NCBI GenBank assembly: GCA_023078685.1
Contig: JALGAS010000012.1
Coordinates: 744,001-808,000, forward strand
Origin: Neopestalotiopsis rosae
Lineage: Eukaryota; Ascomycota; Sordariomycetes; Amphisphaeriales; Sporocadaceae
DNA length: 64,000 nt
Direction of reading: 5' to 3'
Under the pieces are notes generated by a model. The model saw only the letters and a list, made by a program, of their open reading frames with translations. It did no database searches and was not told the DNA's origin. A program made the position numbers and the translations under genes. Shown in pieces: positions 34,351 through 47,186 of the stretch (positions within the stretch are counted from its first letter, which is position 1; the number at the start of each line of letters is the position of its first letter).

Positions 34351-36148
34351 CTTTGTCTAGCTAAACGCCCTTGCAAAGAGCCTTGATGTTAGTAATTGGC
34401 CGTGATGTTGCCGTTCGCGCCCCCGTGGCTTGTACGGATAAGCAAAAGAGGTTGGTGGCGGTGGTGTCCCCGGGGCCAGGGAATGCGGGGCCGGCGGCGA
34501 TCCGACGGTTCCAACAGCATTTCGGTGTATGATCTCGTCAGCATTTAATCGTCGGACCTAGTCTCGCTGATGGACATGGGATGAGATGCGGCTAGATTAC
34601 GGTAATCTCATTTTTCGGGCAAGTTCCATCTTGGCTGGTAAAGAATTATCCAGCTGTCAGTTCTCTTCACCCTTTTAACTTTTGCGTCCCTGTTTCTGTA
34701 CCTCCCCAGGGCTTCATAGTGTTATGCGGGGCGTGCCTGATGCGGGCCGTGGCGTTGCCTCTTGGCCCAATAGAGGGGCAGGTCATGCGGGTGAAAATGT
34801 CCATAGGCGAGTATTGAAGTATACTTGTTGGCGTCATGACTCGTGTCAAAAGTGTACAAGTGACCAGAAAATGTCATGGAATTGATGCAGGGTCATCAAT
34901 ACAGAATCCATGGTGCTTGTTTACTTGCTAGCCTGGTGATCCTTCAAGATTCTGATGGCAGCGTCTTACAGGCTTGATTCTACAAAAGACCGTCACTACG
35001 TTTGCCGAAGCGACGGCGATAAATATGACGTACTTGTTAGCGATCCCAAGTCATTTAGATATGTAATCGTAAACGTATCCGTGAACTTCTTTTCAGCTTA
35101 GACGGAATAATTCTTGTAATTTGTACGGGGTGGCGTAGCGAAATTGTGGGATCAGTATAAAGGACTGGGATGTTTGCTTATGGTGGTTTTGGCTCTTTTC
35201 AGCTCACCGGCAAATTCCGTCAAGGCAACAAGACGCGGTGCGGTGAGGCGTGCGGGCTTCTTTGTTTCTTCAGCCATGCTAACCAGCAGGGCGGTATCTG
35301 TGGCTGGGCGCTTCCTCTTCCAAGAAGGGAAAAGAAAAAGAAGAAAACCTGGTGGTGTTTGCAGCGTCAGTAAGACCCGAATGACCCGGAAGATCGTATG
35401 CAAGATCTAAACACCCCTGCTTTACTACATTCATCGACTGGCGGGCTGCTATCGACTTGAAAGTTTCAATGACAAGTATTTCTCAAGTAATGGAAACTCA
35501 TCTGCACTTTCTGCAATGTACAGAGTACGTTCATGAGGCTCAACATGAACACATGAACTGCTGGTGATCCCTTGGCAGAGGCACTTCGATCACTAATACA
35601 AATGCGTCTTGCAGAAGCTGGATCGACAGCTCCTGCAAGGTCGATCAGGGCATGACAACCCCTGCTGCCAGTAAAGCCTGTCCTCACCTCATTGATCGGT
35701 TTCTACTGCACAATGACCTGTTCATGGTGGTGATTACACAGTTTTATGTGTGAATTGGTCACAACGCATTCATTCGCGTTCTTTTCACTGCAATCGTTCC
35801 ACATGGCCAGCCTCATGCCAACAACGCCATCAACAGCCGTGCCGAAGCAATTTAACCACACTGCTCATTGATTAGCTAGTCAATTATGAGCATGAGTCAA
35901 ACGTGATGCAGTCCGCACTGTTATTCCATTCTAATCCTAACTTCTAGCCAATTGGTGTAGTACAAAACGCCGTTCCCAGCAAAACAAGTTCAAGCAAACA
36001 CAAACACCTTCCAAAGATAGCCGAGAAACTCCCTTCCTGCCCTGAACGGAATTGAAATAATCCTTTGAACCTTGGTTCATGCGTGGCTCGCTTCTCCCAC
36101 TTCTTCTGCTCCTGCTCCGGCTGCTGCTTGTGCTTCTGCTTCTCCATA
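34351..36148. other. Intergenic region, about 1.8 kb
   Basis: Upstream of the D-lactate dehydrogenase and downstream of the velvet-like gene. Short frames at 35144-35410 and 35466-35687 have no coding character. Nothing else recognised. Confidence 0.35.
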
Positions 36149-36883
36149 CTACTCAGCCCATTTATAACCATCCTTCTTCTTATCATCCTTTTCCAAATAT
36201 GGCACTCCGAGATCGTTGAGGAGCTTTCTCTGCTCTGAGTCTTGTTCGTTCTGTTAGCAAAGTATATCAACATGAACGGGAATTTAAACCCTACCTGGAA
36301 AAGTCATAGCGATTTTCGTCATTAATTCATGACGGCATTCAATGTAGAATTCTGTCTGAGCCACAGTCGGCCATGAATTACCGGCATTGTATCCCAGTGA
36401 GACCACGAGTTTTAAATGCCGAGCCGTCCCTGCGTGGAGGTTCCAGAAGCCCCCAAACAGCTTTGTGCCGTCTCGAGTTGTTGCTTCGAACGCGGTACTG
36501 GAGAGGCCGCCGTGAAGCCAATACTCGTCTGAGTTGACATCACTAAAGGGAAGTTGTTGGCCGTCTCGTTCATAAGCTGTCACCGAAAGCATATAGACCT
36601 TATTCGGATCATAGTTTACCGCGCTCACGACGAGGGGAGGAGAGAGGAATTTCCCCTTCCCGGTTACTGCTTGTGGCTGGAGCACAATGCTCAGCTCAGG
36701 GTTGTATTGCGGCATAGTGTTGTCGTAGTATGCGTAGTTTGGGTCGTAGCTGTAGTCTCCCCTGTATGACTGGTCGTAGCCTTCTGACGTTCCGTAAGTC
36801 TGGTCGAATCCGTGGGTAGAATAGTAGGCTTGTTGATTCACTGGGGTGGACATTCTCCCAGAACGTCTCGCCTTATATGCCAT
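36149..36883 (-). CDS. Velvet-domain-like protein with Tyr/Gln-rich N-terminus
   Basis: Exons 36883-36295 and 36240-36149 give 681 nt, 226 aa, joined in phase 1 across a 54-nt intron (GTAGGG donor, CTAAC branch, AACAAG acceptor). A second acceptor six bases on (ACTCAG) also keeps frame. Residues 1-60 are Tyr/Asp/Gln-rich. The core runs from LSIVLQPQAVTGKGK and SPPLVV through WLHGGLSSTAFEATTRDG and FGGFWNLHAG to LKLVVSLG. It resembles the order of the velvet fold (VosA/VelB type: QP...G.G.....PP, GSLVSS, FF.F.DLSVR, FPG...STEL). Velvet proteins are nuclear DNA-binding regulators of development and secondary metabolism. The match is by eye and weak at several canonical residues, so it may be a divergent member or an unrelated beta-sandwich. 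A second in-frame ATG is at 36853. Confidence 0.6.
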
Positions 36884-39510
36884 GATGAAGAGATACCAAT
36901 CGACGGACTAGACCAAGGGATGCTTCAAGATTCAATAATGGCTGCTATGCAAACGGCATACAACTCAATACTGATTGGCTGTGAATAAAGAACGGTTTGA
37001 TCGGGGATGATGTCGGTGGCCTTGGAAAATCACCAACAGTAGCCAAGTTTGATTGTCGACTAGATCGCCAAAGAAGAGATCGCCGCTTGTGGAAGGTGTT
37101 TATATAGAAAGATCGGAAAGAATACAAACAGCTGAACACGGGCTGGACGCAAGAGATCAATATTCGACGAGTAGTTTTGACCAAGTATCGACAAGTTCCT
37201 GTCCTCCACATTTTGCTTCACAACACACACAAGAGCTGTGTCGCTAGTGGCCCTCATCGGTGACCTCGGGGATGGCAAAAACGATCCATGTAATCAACGG
37301 CTCGAATTCCCCGGGCTTCAGATGGAGTAGGAATTTTTCTTGATTTCTTTCCTTTTTCTCTTGCTATTCTCGTTTCTCTAGAGAGAAGTGCTCCAAGACT
37401 CTGACTCTGGTTATCCACCTTGTCTGGCATTTTCATTGCTTTTATCGCCCCTTGAAAAAAAGGATCCAGTAACATATAGGCCCAACAGATTGGTTGAGCA
37501 GGGGATAATCAGCATCGGGCTGCGAATCGTCTGCTTGGTCTGCTTGGATCTGCTTGGACCCTGGGGGCCCAGAGGTATGGGTTCACGTGGCTTGCAAGAT
37601 TTGTTCAGTAATCAAGTTCACCTTTGCCTCAGCCACATGGTTCCCTTGGACGCACTATAGTGCTATAAGGGTCGGGCTTGGCACGATTAGCGAGCTGCGC
37701 GCATCGTAAACAGAGTTTCAGTTTTCTTTTTCTACCTCGAAGCAAATTTGACGGAGATTTAGAAATGTCGCGCACGAGTAAGAAAACGGAATCTGAATTG
37801 TCAATTATCGTTTTCGCTAAACCCGATAACGGTTTTGTTCTCTCATACTGGGCGAGACGAGACAGCTTGTGTGCTCGGTCCCAGTAATCCGGGTGCTGGG
37901 TCCTTAGTGCGAAACACGGGGCACCTGGTCGACCATATTGCTTTTTCTAATTCGTAAGGATCACCATTTTCAACTGTCTAATCTCCAAGGACTTACATGA
38001 ATTAAAACACCCCCTGTTCGTCAAGAACGACTCTAAATAACTCTAGTGAACCTAGACTCGGATCTTCTGATGGGAACTTCTGACGCACTCTGCAAGGGTC
38101 CTTGATTAAAAGGGATCCACGGCTCTTCCCATTACTCCCGCCTGGCCGGTCTCTTACGGCCCTCCCCGCAAGCTTCTACACGAGCTTCTTTTCAGGTCTT
38201 CCCTGCATCTACATAGTAGAGAGCCTGATGATCCGCGAGGTATAGTAAACCTGGCGGCCCGACTGGTCCATCATAATGATTCTGCTATACACATCATACC
38301 ACAATGCTGACAGTCTGGCTTTGGATTGACAACCCGGCAAGATTGGGTTGATCTAGATGGTTGCAAGTAGAACCAAAATAGCAAAATTGTCTTCTCAACT
38401 CTACATTCCCTAGTCCTTGGGTTGAAATACAAAATGAAGCCAAAGGTGAAAGCAAGTTTGCAATCCCAAGCTATTACCTGGTAGGACTTTTTAGCACGTA
38501 ACGAGAATCCACTTGTGCTGTTCCAAAAATCCAGCCAACCGGGTCAGGTCCGTCAGATCGCAGGAGATCCAGAATTATGATCCTACGACGGTACTACTCT
38601 AGATCGTGCAGCCGGCGAAATGTACATACAAGTATCGATCAATGACGCCAGAGCGTTTCCGTCATCTGATTCAGGAGGCAATCCTGTGTCATTAGTACGT
38701 GATACGAGATCTCGGCCTCCTCAAAATTGCCTCCTCAGTCTTCACATCTCTCAGCTCTCGATCGGAATGTGGCCCCCATGAGCGGCAAGGAGATCTGCTA
38801 GTGAAGAACTATTAGAACCGGCTGTAACAATGACTGACATCCGAGAGGTTAAAAAATGTAGGAGACAAGTGACTAAATTCTCCGTATTCGGCCGAGAAGC
38901 CATGGGAAAGAAGGGGTAGAGTAAGTAGCCCGACTGGATGGGAATAGACTTGATCGTACTTGAGCCACTCCCATGCAAGATCTAATTTTTCCGCCCGTCT
39001 TTGTTGCGGTCTACGGGATGGCCGCACTAGATAGATCATCATGCAGGCCGCGGAGATCTTGTCACACCCTTTAAAAAGGCCGAGCCCTCTTCTAGTCCCA
39101 TCAATCTTGAGATGACATTCGGAGCACCCATGTTGGGCTGGCCCAGGTAAACATAATGACATACCAGTCACACAGGGCTGAATCGGAAAAAGTTCAGACA
39201 AGTACCAGTGTCATTAACCACGATTACGGGACCTAGAGGGCGGGGACCTGGGAAATCCTCTCACAAAACAATATACGTCCACATCCTTTGTACATTTATA
39301 CAACACACTTGATATACACGGCCGACCATATCTGTGACCGGTGATTTGCGATTGCCACGCGGCAGAGTCAGAAATACAATCCACATGCCTGCTGCCAAGT
39401 GTCCGATTCGCATGACGTTCGCAAAGCGTGACACAAGTATTCCCCCTCCAGGACCTTTATTGGGATTGCCCTGCTTCTTGGGTCTTCCCTTCTTCTCTCG
39501 CTTCCTCCAC
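36884..39510. other. Gene-poor stretch, about 2.6 kb
   Basis: Includes the promoter of the velvet-like gene. From about 37900 to 39300 the sequence is non-coding in all frames. A minus-strand frame at 38812-39201 has no ATG-led domain. No repeats or transposon ends recognised. Confidence 0.35.
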
Positions 39511-40008
39511 TCAGGACGGGACTTTTGTTCTCAGCTGTACGCCATGCCAACCCTTCATCTGTTCTCCCAGGACGGCATTGACCATGCGCTGCTGCTTTAG
39601 CATGTTGGTGCCGCGAAACTTTTCCGAGGCGATTTCAATGCCGTACATGGAGCCGCAGCCTCCAGACACGTCTTGCACCATGAGCTCCGTGGGCGCAAAC
39701 TCGGCCGTTAGCTTGTCCCATATCTCTGACTCGGCGGCATCGAGGTAATCGGGTTTCTCGGGGGCGTTGCTTGTTGCACTCGGTGACGACGTCGAGGCTG
39801 CTGCTGGTGTTTCTGAAGAAGAGGTCGAGTATTGCCTTGTTGACCAAGCGCTGGCGGTCTGTCTCTGAATTGAAGAAAGAGGTGTTGCGGCCTTCCACGA
39901 CGCCGTGTGGGTGGCACGAACAGGTACTGCTGGTGTCTGCGCTCTCGTTGCAGAAGCGAGCTGCCGTACAGCTCTGGTGGCTGCGCGCCTGCATTGATGG
40001 CACAACAT
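39511..40008 (-). CDS. BOL3: Mitochondrial BolA-like protein (Bol3/Aim1 type)
   Basis: Single exon from ATG 40006-40008 to TGA 39511-39513, 165 aa. The first about 40 residues are Arg/Ala/Thr-rich without acidic residues (MLCHQCRRAATRAVRQLASA), a mitochondrial presequence. A low-complexity Ser/Thr/Ala linker follows, then the BolA domain: AEFAPTELMVQDVSGGCGSM, EIASEKFRGTNMLKQQRMVN and a closing MKGWHGVQLRT. The Cys in SGGCGSM is the family position for Fe-S coordination with monothiol glutaredoxin. Bol3 proteins help deliver [4Fe-4S] clusters to mitochondrial enzymes such as lipoyl synthase. Longer forms starting further upstream have no ATG. Confidence 0.9.
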   Translation of the reverse strand: MLCHQCRRAATRAVRQLASATRAQTPAVPVRATHTASWKAATPLSSIQRQTASAWSTRQYSTSSSETPAAASTSSPSATSNAPEKPDYLDAAESEIWDKLTAEFAPTELMVQDVSGGCGSMYGIEIASEKFRGTNMLKQQRMVNAVLGEQMKGWHGVQLRTKVPS

Positions 40009-42199
40009 GGCGGCTGAAATGTGAATGATGGTAATTGAATGACTAGATGAGAGAATGGAGAGGCGCGCAGTAGTGGATAGGGCAAGCCTCGGCTGGTGAA
40101 TTGTCTCTGTTGACGACAAGAAAAGTCACGGCCAACGAAAGTGAAGTGATTAGTAGCTTGACAAAGCTCCGACCAAAAAGTTGGCGGCGTTTCCAGTGCT
40201 CTGGGTACGGCCGCGGCACCCGTAGGAGGCCACTAAGATTCCTCGGGCCGGAAGATTAAGATAAGCCGCTATCTATCAGCTGCTGCCCACTCCAGTGGCC
40301 CAATCAGCTCCAGGCATTTAGAAATAGGCAATTGGTTGTAGTTATACCGTTGGAAGACAAGGTGAAATCTAATAATCGGAACTTGGTTCTGAGTCAAGGT
40401 TGATTTGGATGCAATACATGGCTGAAAAGTGATAATGTTTCCCTGAAGATCCACGAAAATTGATTAAAGAATTAACCACATGCTAATTTTGTTCATAATA
40501 CCTATGAAGATGGCTACCTGCCTTGTCACATTAGGTCAATCATTTCAAAAAGAATTTAAATTACAATATGGAGAGAACAAAGACCGACGCAATCTGGACT
40601 CGAACTCGAAACCTACCGCCGATATCAAAAAAATCAAAAAGAAGGCCGGGGCCCATTGGGTTATCAACCCCAAAGGATCAACAACACCGCTGACGGCCTT
40701 GGGGGAATTTCCCTACTGTTTTGCCTTGTCAAGGCTCCTCTCAGAGGATGACAAATCCATTGGGTGGCTCACGGCTTGTTCGCCTGTGCGATACATTGAG
40801 AAAGAATACTTACTTCATCCTTTGGACGAGTCTCGCTCATGGAGGACTCCTCACTGACTTCGCTGATGTGCCAACATGAATGTAAGGGGTGCAAATAAAT
40901 CATCCTCTATCACATAAGTATTTGCGCTGTGCTCTGTATCAAAGTCAGAACACAATTGTGTTGTCTGGATGATCTCGTACCTGTCCAAGGCAGGTTTGGG
41001 GACAAGTATTGATTTACTCCCTTTGTCGGAGTCGTGCATGCGTGTCCCATTTATTTTTTGGCATGATGGGTCCAATTCACAATTGAAAAGGCCTGATCTC
41101 CTGACGAAAAACTGATCATTGTAGTCGGGCTATTTCTAAGGTCATCCTACGAGTGATTACGTTTGTCAAAGCCCGTCGAGACAAATGGAGGTTTCAACGT
41201 CCGAGATATGCAAGTATCTCAATCGACGTACTCATCAGGACCAATTTGAAAGGAACATTGTCGGAACTATGCCAGGTCTTTATAATTGTAAATCGGGTTT
41301 CTGTTACGGCGAGCTGGCAAGAGCATGTAGTGTGTCAGCGAGAGTGCCCTCAACCTTTCAATAAACTGGTCCAGACTGCGAACCTGAAAATTCTGTGTCA
41401 CACCGGGAGAAATGGCAAGAAATCAATTGGAGTTGATATTATGTCTCCGGTTGATACTGTACATAAGAGATGATAATTTCTGTATTTCATTAGTCGCCTG
41501 GCAGCAATGCATTTGTTATGATGAGATCTGAGAATTGCTGTTTAGACCAGAAAATCAAATAGCGACGTAGAAGAGGCGACTGTATGATGTACGCGTTCAA
41601 ACGTTTCTCGTATTATTAAAATAGTCATGTTTACAGCACAGAATGGTGGTAGGGTGCTCGGACCGCAAACATGGCGGCAATTGGTAGTGATGAATTTCAC
41701 TTGAATAGGTACGTGGTTGATTCGAGAGTAAATGTTGGCCGAAACAATTTCTAGTATGCATCGTGCTCTTCATAAATGCAGAAGAAATGGAATGTGATGG
41801 TGGTGGGGGATTTAAGGTAAGGTAGGAATAGGATAACTCTGCAGGAGTGCCGAGTCTCTGACTGGTTTGCCAGATAGCAATGAGAGGCGATTGCATTGTA
41901 GGATTATGAATAGTGACTGGTGAAAAGCGACGGCGCATGTGTCATGTGCCTCGGGTATGCGAGATCGACGATATGGCCAACGGATACTTCAGTGGACTTG
42001 ATATCGCTCAGTGTATAGGACCTTGTCCAGGTCAGATGATGTTGATACTATCCTACATCTTGGCCGTTTTGATATGCCGCGCAATTTCACTCATTGGACA
42101 AGGCTGTTGAAATAGAGGCAAGACATTACTGAATGGCAATGCAAATGTTGGAAGAAATTGGTAGGCTCAAGCTGAACAGAACTCAGATGTGATCAAAGT
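40009..42199. other. Non-coding stretch, about 2.2 kb
   Basis: Mostly AT-rich. A tRNA B-box-like sequence lies on the minus strand at 40596-40606 with a short hairpin (TGGGGTTGATAACCC type) nearby, but no tRNA folds (see rejected items). No gene called. Confidence 0.35.
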
Positions 42200-42688
42200 A
42201 TGGCTTCAAGGTATCATACTAGACAAACAAAACATGAATTAAATCTCCGAAACAAGCATGAAATAACTTTGACCAGACGAATGAATACATTGAGAGGAGA
42301 TCACTTTGATCTTGAGACGTTTGAAAGGGAAACAGAATATGGCGAGATGGATTTCTCTCCGAATATGTTGGCAGTCATAGAGCTATCAAAACAAGCAGTG
42401 ACTGGAAAGAGTGGCGACGAAAAATCCATTATACAATCAAAGACTGAACCAGTAAAAGGATTGAGAAAATCGAGTGACACTTGTCGAAATAGGAAGGTGA
42501 AAATAGTAAAAAGTCACCCAGCCAAACCTCCAAACCAGCACTCTGCACTCAACAATGATCACGACATTTGCGGCTCAAATAAGCATATTTCCATCTCAAC
42601 TCGCTTTTCAGAAACAGGTTCAACAAGCGATCGAATCCTCGACTTTGATGGATTACCGAAATCGCGGTACGATCCGGCTCATGCATAG
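42200..42688 (+). CDS. Hypothetical basic protein, 162 aa
   Basis: ATG-led open frame of 163 codons in otherwise AT-rich sequence, where a frame this long is not expected by chance. The product is rich in Lys, Arg, Asn and Ser, with no hydrophobic segment, so probably soluble, perhaps nuclear. No motif is recognised. Codon use is A/T-ending, unlike the C-ending housekeeping genes in the window, which argues for a lowly expressed, young or spurious gene. No splice chain to other exons was found. Confidence 0.3.
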   Translation: MASRYHTRQTKHELNLRNKHEITLTRRMNTLRGDHFDLETFERETEYGEMDFSPNMLAVIELSKQAVTGKSGDEKSIIQSKTEPVKGLRKSSDTCRNRKVKIVKSHPAKPPNQHSALNNDHDICGSNKHISISTRFSETGSTSDRILDFDGLPKSRYDPAHA

Positions 42689-45600
42689 CATTCTTATTTT
42701 CCCCTGCCCGCGCTTGCGGCAAAGAATGGGCGTGCATATGTTCAGCCCTGCCCAGACCAACGAGAGGAGCTACCCTTGTACAGCACCGGGGAGGAGGGGA
42801 AAAATCGTACGATTCTTACATCAAGCGCAACGGCTGTCCCTGAGGATCACTTTAGGGCCCGCCAAAGGCTCGGGACCCTTATAAAGACAATGATATATAA
42901 GATGGCCAAAGTACACCAGTCTGATGATGGATTGAAAACTGACAGACTGTATTTCGAGTCATCTTGATACGTTCGCCTTCATGGTGACCATGAACTTGAC
43001 AATCTTTTTTGCAACCGACGGATGGATCCACTGCGCCATAAATCTCTCGTGGTCATGATTGCACGTGAAAGCGCCAACGATATCGACTGTCACATGATTT
43101 CGAGCAGAGAAGACAATCAAGACTGGACAACTACAATCTGAGATTTGAGCAAGGGACTGGGAGGCCGACGAACCGGGGAAATCAGATGAATCGGTTACCC
43201 TGTCCTCTGCTTGGCTAATCTTTGAATGGCTCGAACGGGAAGGTAAAAGATGGGACATGACGATAAACTGACTGTTGATTTCAGAACTGTCCCAACATCT
43301 GTCTTGTGCCAACAATCAACCCGGAAGATACGATATCTAGAAACAATCGCCAACCCGTCTCATCCCCACGCTCACATTGGCGGGCGAGGCGGGCGAGGCG
43401 GGCGAGGCGGGCTCTTCACCACGGGCCCTCACAACGTGTCGTCTCTCGGCAATCCACGCGCTAGACATGCCCGGAACACAACACGGGGATCCCCCAAAGG
43501 ATAATTTCCACGCCCTTTTCCCGGTTTCTTGAATGAACAACAACAAAACAAATTTGGATCGCTGGCGTTTTGGGGACACGGGGGGCGACAGGAGCTTACG
43601 CACGCTTGTGCATAGATAGCGGCTTGCATAGAAGGCGGGCGGACAAGTCGTTGGGGATCTGCGAGCTACGCAGACGAGTTGCATGGTGGAGCGACGATCG
43701 GGACACCTGACGACCAGGAAATTGAATCGCTCGAAGATTCTCGCTAGATTCTTTCGCTACATTGGGGGGGAGGTATTTCTTCAATCGCGGATGCGCGGAA
43801 TCCGAAGGACCGCAGCCAAGACCAAAAATACCTGCAGCCACTGTCATCAAACCCGCGGGGGCCTCGCATTCCGTAAGCCGGGCTACTCTCTGAATATCTT
43901 CCCTAGGGAACAAGTCCAAATGGAGCCAGAGCATTTTGGCAGCTCCCACTATTGCCGCCCGATCAAGATGCGCTAAACTTGGGCCAACTTGGTAAGTGGG
44001 AACGATTGCCCCTGTCTCAAGGGCTGCCCAGTCTGGCTGTCTTGGGTGGTGCGGTGCACTACATGGCCAACGTTGGATGGACCCCAACAACACCAACAAT
44101 TGAGTCTAGGTTCGGTATCGACATGGCAGGGGGCCTTAAATTTTTGCATAGACCCACATGAGCTCTTGGACGTAGCGATTCCGAAAACAAAGCAGACATT
44201 GATCGCGACGATGAATATAGCGAGCTGAATATTGAGTTTGAACAAGTGGACAAGCTTAACTTGAGCTCGACACGACTTTTGCGCTGCACCGAGAGGTTGG
44301 AACAGTCAGCGTGGATAGCATCGTGCAGAGAAAACAGTAAGCTGCCAGACGACGTGATCCCTCAGGATCAGCCCCGAATGCTATTTTTTGTACCTTCCCC
44401 GGACCAAGCTATACTCTCTTCAGTATAGTGACATTTTGTGTGTTGAGTTCTTGTGGTGTTTCCACTTTTTTATACTCCTGTCCATCTTAATTATGTCCAA
44501 ATCTGTCAATGTCAGCAGTGTCGAGCTCGTTGGAATATGGAAATTCCTGTCAGCAATAGGCACGACATTGTAGGATTCTTATCAAATGTAAAGAGCCGTC
44601 CAACCGTCAAACTTGACAGCCAGTCAGCTCGGCCAGATGCATCTGTCTCAGTTACGGTCATGATGGTACTACAGTAGAGCTATTTACATTGACGCTACTA
44701 TAATGCTGTTTTGACCAAATCTTTTGAGTTCAATGCATCCTGTGGCCCGAGCGCGAGCGATGATCCGTTAGCCTGTCACGCACACTGGCGGTAACTTTTT
44801 CCCCAGCGGAATGGTTTAGAAAGTGACCAGCACTGGGTCAAAGTTTGTCTGGTCCCTGGATCTTCCCCCAACGCCCCGGGACTTGCAGCCTGACGCTTGC
44901 AGATACGTCTGGGACTCTAGAGGCTGATGAGGAACGATACCAGCCTGCCATTCAGTTGAATGCCCAATGGTTGCAAACTTTGATCGTCTCTGACCACCCT
45001 GCTTTCGCTCCGATTCTTCCAGGACGCGAGCTGAGGTTACTGGTTGACAAGGGTTATCTCTACAGACCTGACATGGTGGCTATATGATCATGATTGAGTA
45101 ATCTGGTACTGTACTCATACTTGGATGCTCTTTGCATGGACAAGATATATCAAACAATCTTCATAGTTGAATACAAACAAGCTGCAGAATGAGCACGTCT
45201 TGGGCCGCGTGTCGTAGGCATGAAAAGCGTGGTTCCTCACTTAATTCAGTCTCAAGGTACCGAATACCCGCTGCATTGCTAATATAATCGCCCGAAATGT
45301 ACATGCAAATAGCTCATACATGTGTGAATAAGCGTGCAGACATGGATGGGTAATCAACCAAAAGTACACGCTACATACCACTTATAGTGCAGTCATGCAA
45401 AGAAGCAGGTAGATACATGGTCCAGGTAACCTAGTATTCAACCACATCAGCCTTGTTGGTACCGCCATTTCCATAACATACCCCAGCCGAGACCTCCCTC
45501 ACCCCCCTCCACTTGGCAAAAGGAACGGATATTTCCTTCTGTTGAATTTGGGAGACATGAGAATAAATAGCTTTTTAATTGTCAAGGTCCGCTCCTCGTT

Positions 45601-46880
45601 CTTTGCCCTGCTGCTCTGCTCCTGTTGCCTCTCTTGACTTTTGTCTTGACCATCTACAGATTTTCCCTTCCTCTCCATACCGATAGACTCGTTTTTTGCT
45701 TCGTGCTGGGAAACGGTCGACGTACGTTATCTTTGTCGGCCTTTTATTGTGTAAGTCGAGCTTGTCTGGGTCAGTATTGCTGACCATGCATTTCCCCCCT
45801 CTATCCAATCATTATGCATTGCACCAGCTTCCAAAGCATTCAATCCCCTTCCATCACATCATCTTTCCCCTTTGGCGCATTATATCTACGGATTCGAGCG
45901 GTCCTGTGTTGTGTGTTCTATCCGGTTTCAATTCGCCGTCATCGCAATTGTATCCAGAAGCTACAGCAACCGGTATCTCGAGGCAACGGACCTTACGGAC
46001 TTCTCAATGGGGAAAAAGGAACATGCAACTTTGAAAACCAGCAGTGTGTGGGCGGGACCTGACAAGGCGGGACGCTTTTTTTTGGAGTGACCATTTTGGA
46101 AGCTTTCTCAGCCAACTGGGTCCTCTGAAATCCCAATCCTTGCGCCCGCAGCCCGCGCCCACTCCAACTCCCACGCCGCGCGCAAGCTGTGAGATCGGGC
46201 GCGCTATCGCTATTTTTTTCTAGAGGGTTTCGGTCCCCGAATTTCCAGGACCCCCTGCCCGCCAGAAAAGCGTTCCGCGTTCTCATGGTTCTACCCCCCC
46301 AAAAGCCAATGACGATTGTCTCAACAGAAAGTCCCCGTTTCCCGAGAGGACCCAATGAGAAGCCCCGGATCCCCGATTCAGAACGCCCAAGGTCCCCATC
46401 ACCTGGGTCAACCGGCATGTTAACACAGTTTGGTTGCGTGCGGACTTTCTACTGAGATAATCCTTCGCCTTTTCGTTCGGGGGATTGGCATCCCTACATT
46501 TGTACCAAGTGGACTAGTAACTGGGGGAAATTCAACTGATCTCACTTGATCACTGAACCAGCCAGCACCAGACCGATCCTCGTTCACCCTCACCCATTAA
46601 TTCACTTTTGCCCCCAGAAAAAAACAAAAGAGGCCCAGAAAATAGTGAAATCCCCCTTGCACAAGAATTCTTTTACCTCCTTGACACCTTTTATCAATCT
46701 CTTCCTTCCCTTCTTCATATGCTAATTGCAGATTTGGTTTGGGTTGCAGATATTCCCCAATTCGTCCAAACTCCACGATTTGCTCTTTCCAATTTAGGGA
46801 TCTACCACCGAAACGACGTCAGGTAGCATTCGACGAAACTGCAACGAGTTGACAAAAAAAGTCTAAAGAGGGACAATCAG
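42689..46880. other. Gene-poor stretch leading into the ACC promoter, about 4.2 kb
   Basis: Overlapping short frames without domains. A 9-bp GC-rich tandem repeat is at 43379-43412. From about 45550 on, the sequence becomes T/C-rich with several polypyrimidine tracts, as in the promoter and leader of a strongly expressed gene. Short upstream ATGs occur here but no protein-coding gene is supported. Confidence 0.35.
43379..43412. repeat. 9-bp GC-rich tandem repeat, 3.8 copies
   Basis: Three perfect copies of GGCGGGCGA followed by a partial GGCGGGC, in non-coding sequence. Confidence 0.95.
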
Positions 46881-46977
46881 GTACGGCCCACGTGTAACCA
46901 AACTCGGGTCCTGCAGAGGCAATCTATCACGAACGAGTCCAAATAAGCTAACCCACGCGCTTCTTTTACTCCTACAG
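46881..46977 (+). other. Probable 5' UTR intron of the acetyl-CoA carboxylase gene
   Basis: A GTACGG donor follows AATCAG, and a GCTAAC branch site and a pyrimidine-rich tract end in CCTACAG. The 97-nt interval lies about 210 bases upstream of the ACC ATG. The signals are good but only transcript data can prove it. Confidence 0.45.
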
Positions 46978-47186
46978 CTGCAGATAACACATTTCTGCTT
47001 CTCCTGTCCGCAGCTTTTCCAACCACGATTGCACTGTTTTCGAGCTTACTGGGAGCTCGACTCGGGCAGTCTTTGTACATTAATGGTCGTCTAGATCTTC
47101 TTGTATTCCGAATAATCGATTCGATCGTCCCCTCCTGGTCGAATCCCGCCACTATTACTACTTCCCCCCCTCCGCCATCTGACACA

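Noticed and set aside
38000..39300. Suspected transposon remnant
   Set aside because: No terminal repeats, target-site duplication or transposase-like frame could be found by eye.
40560..40720. tRNA-like signals on the minus strand (B-box-like AGTTCGAGTCC and a hairpin with a GAT-type loop)
   Set aside because: The T-arm stem pairs at only three of five positions, no matching acceptor stem or A box is found, so no tRNA can be folded. A decayed SINE is possible but unsupported.
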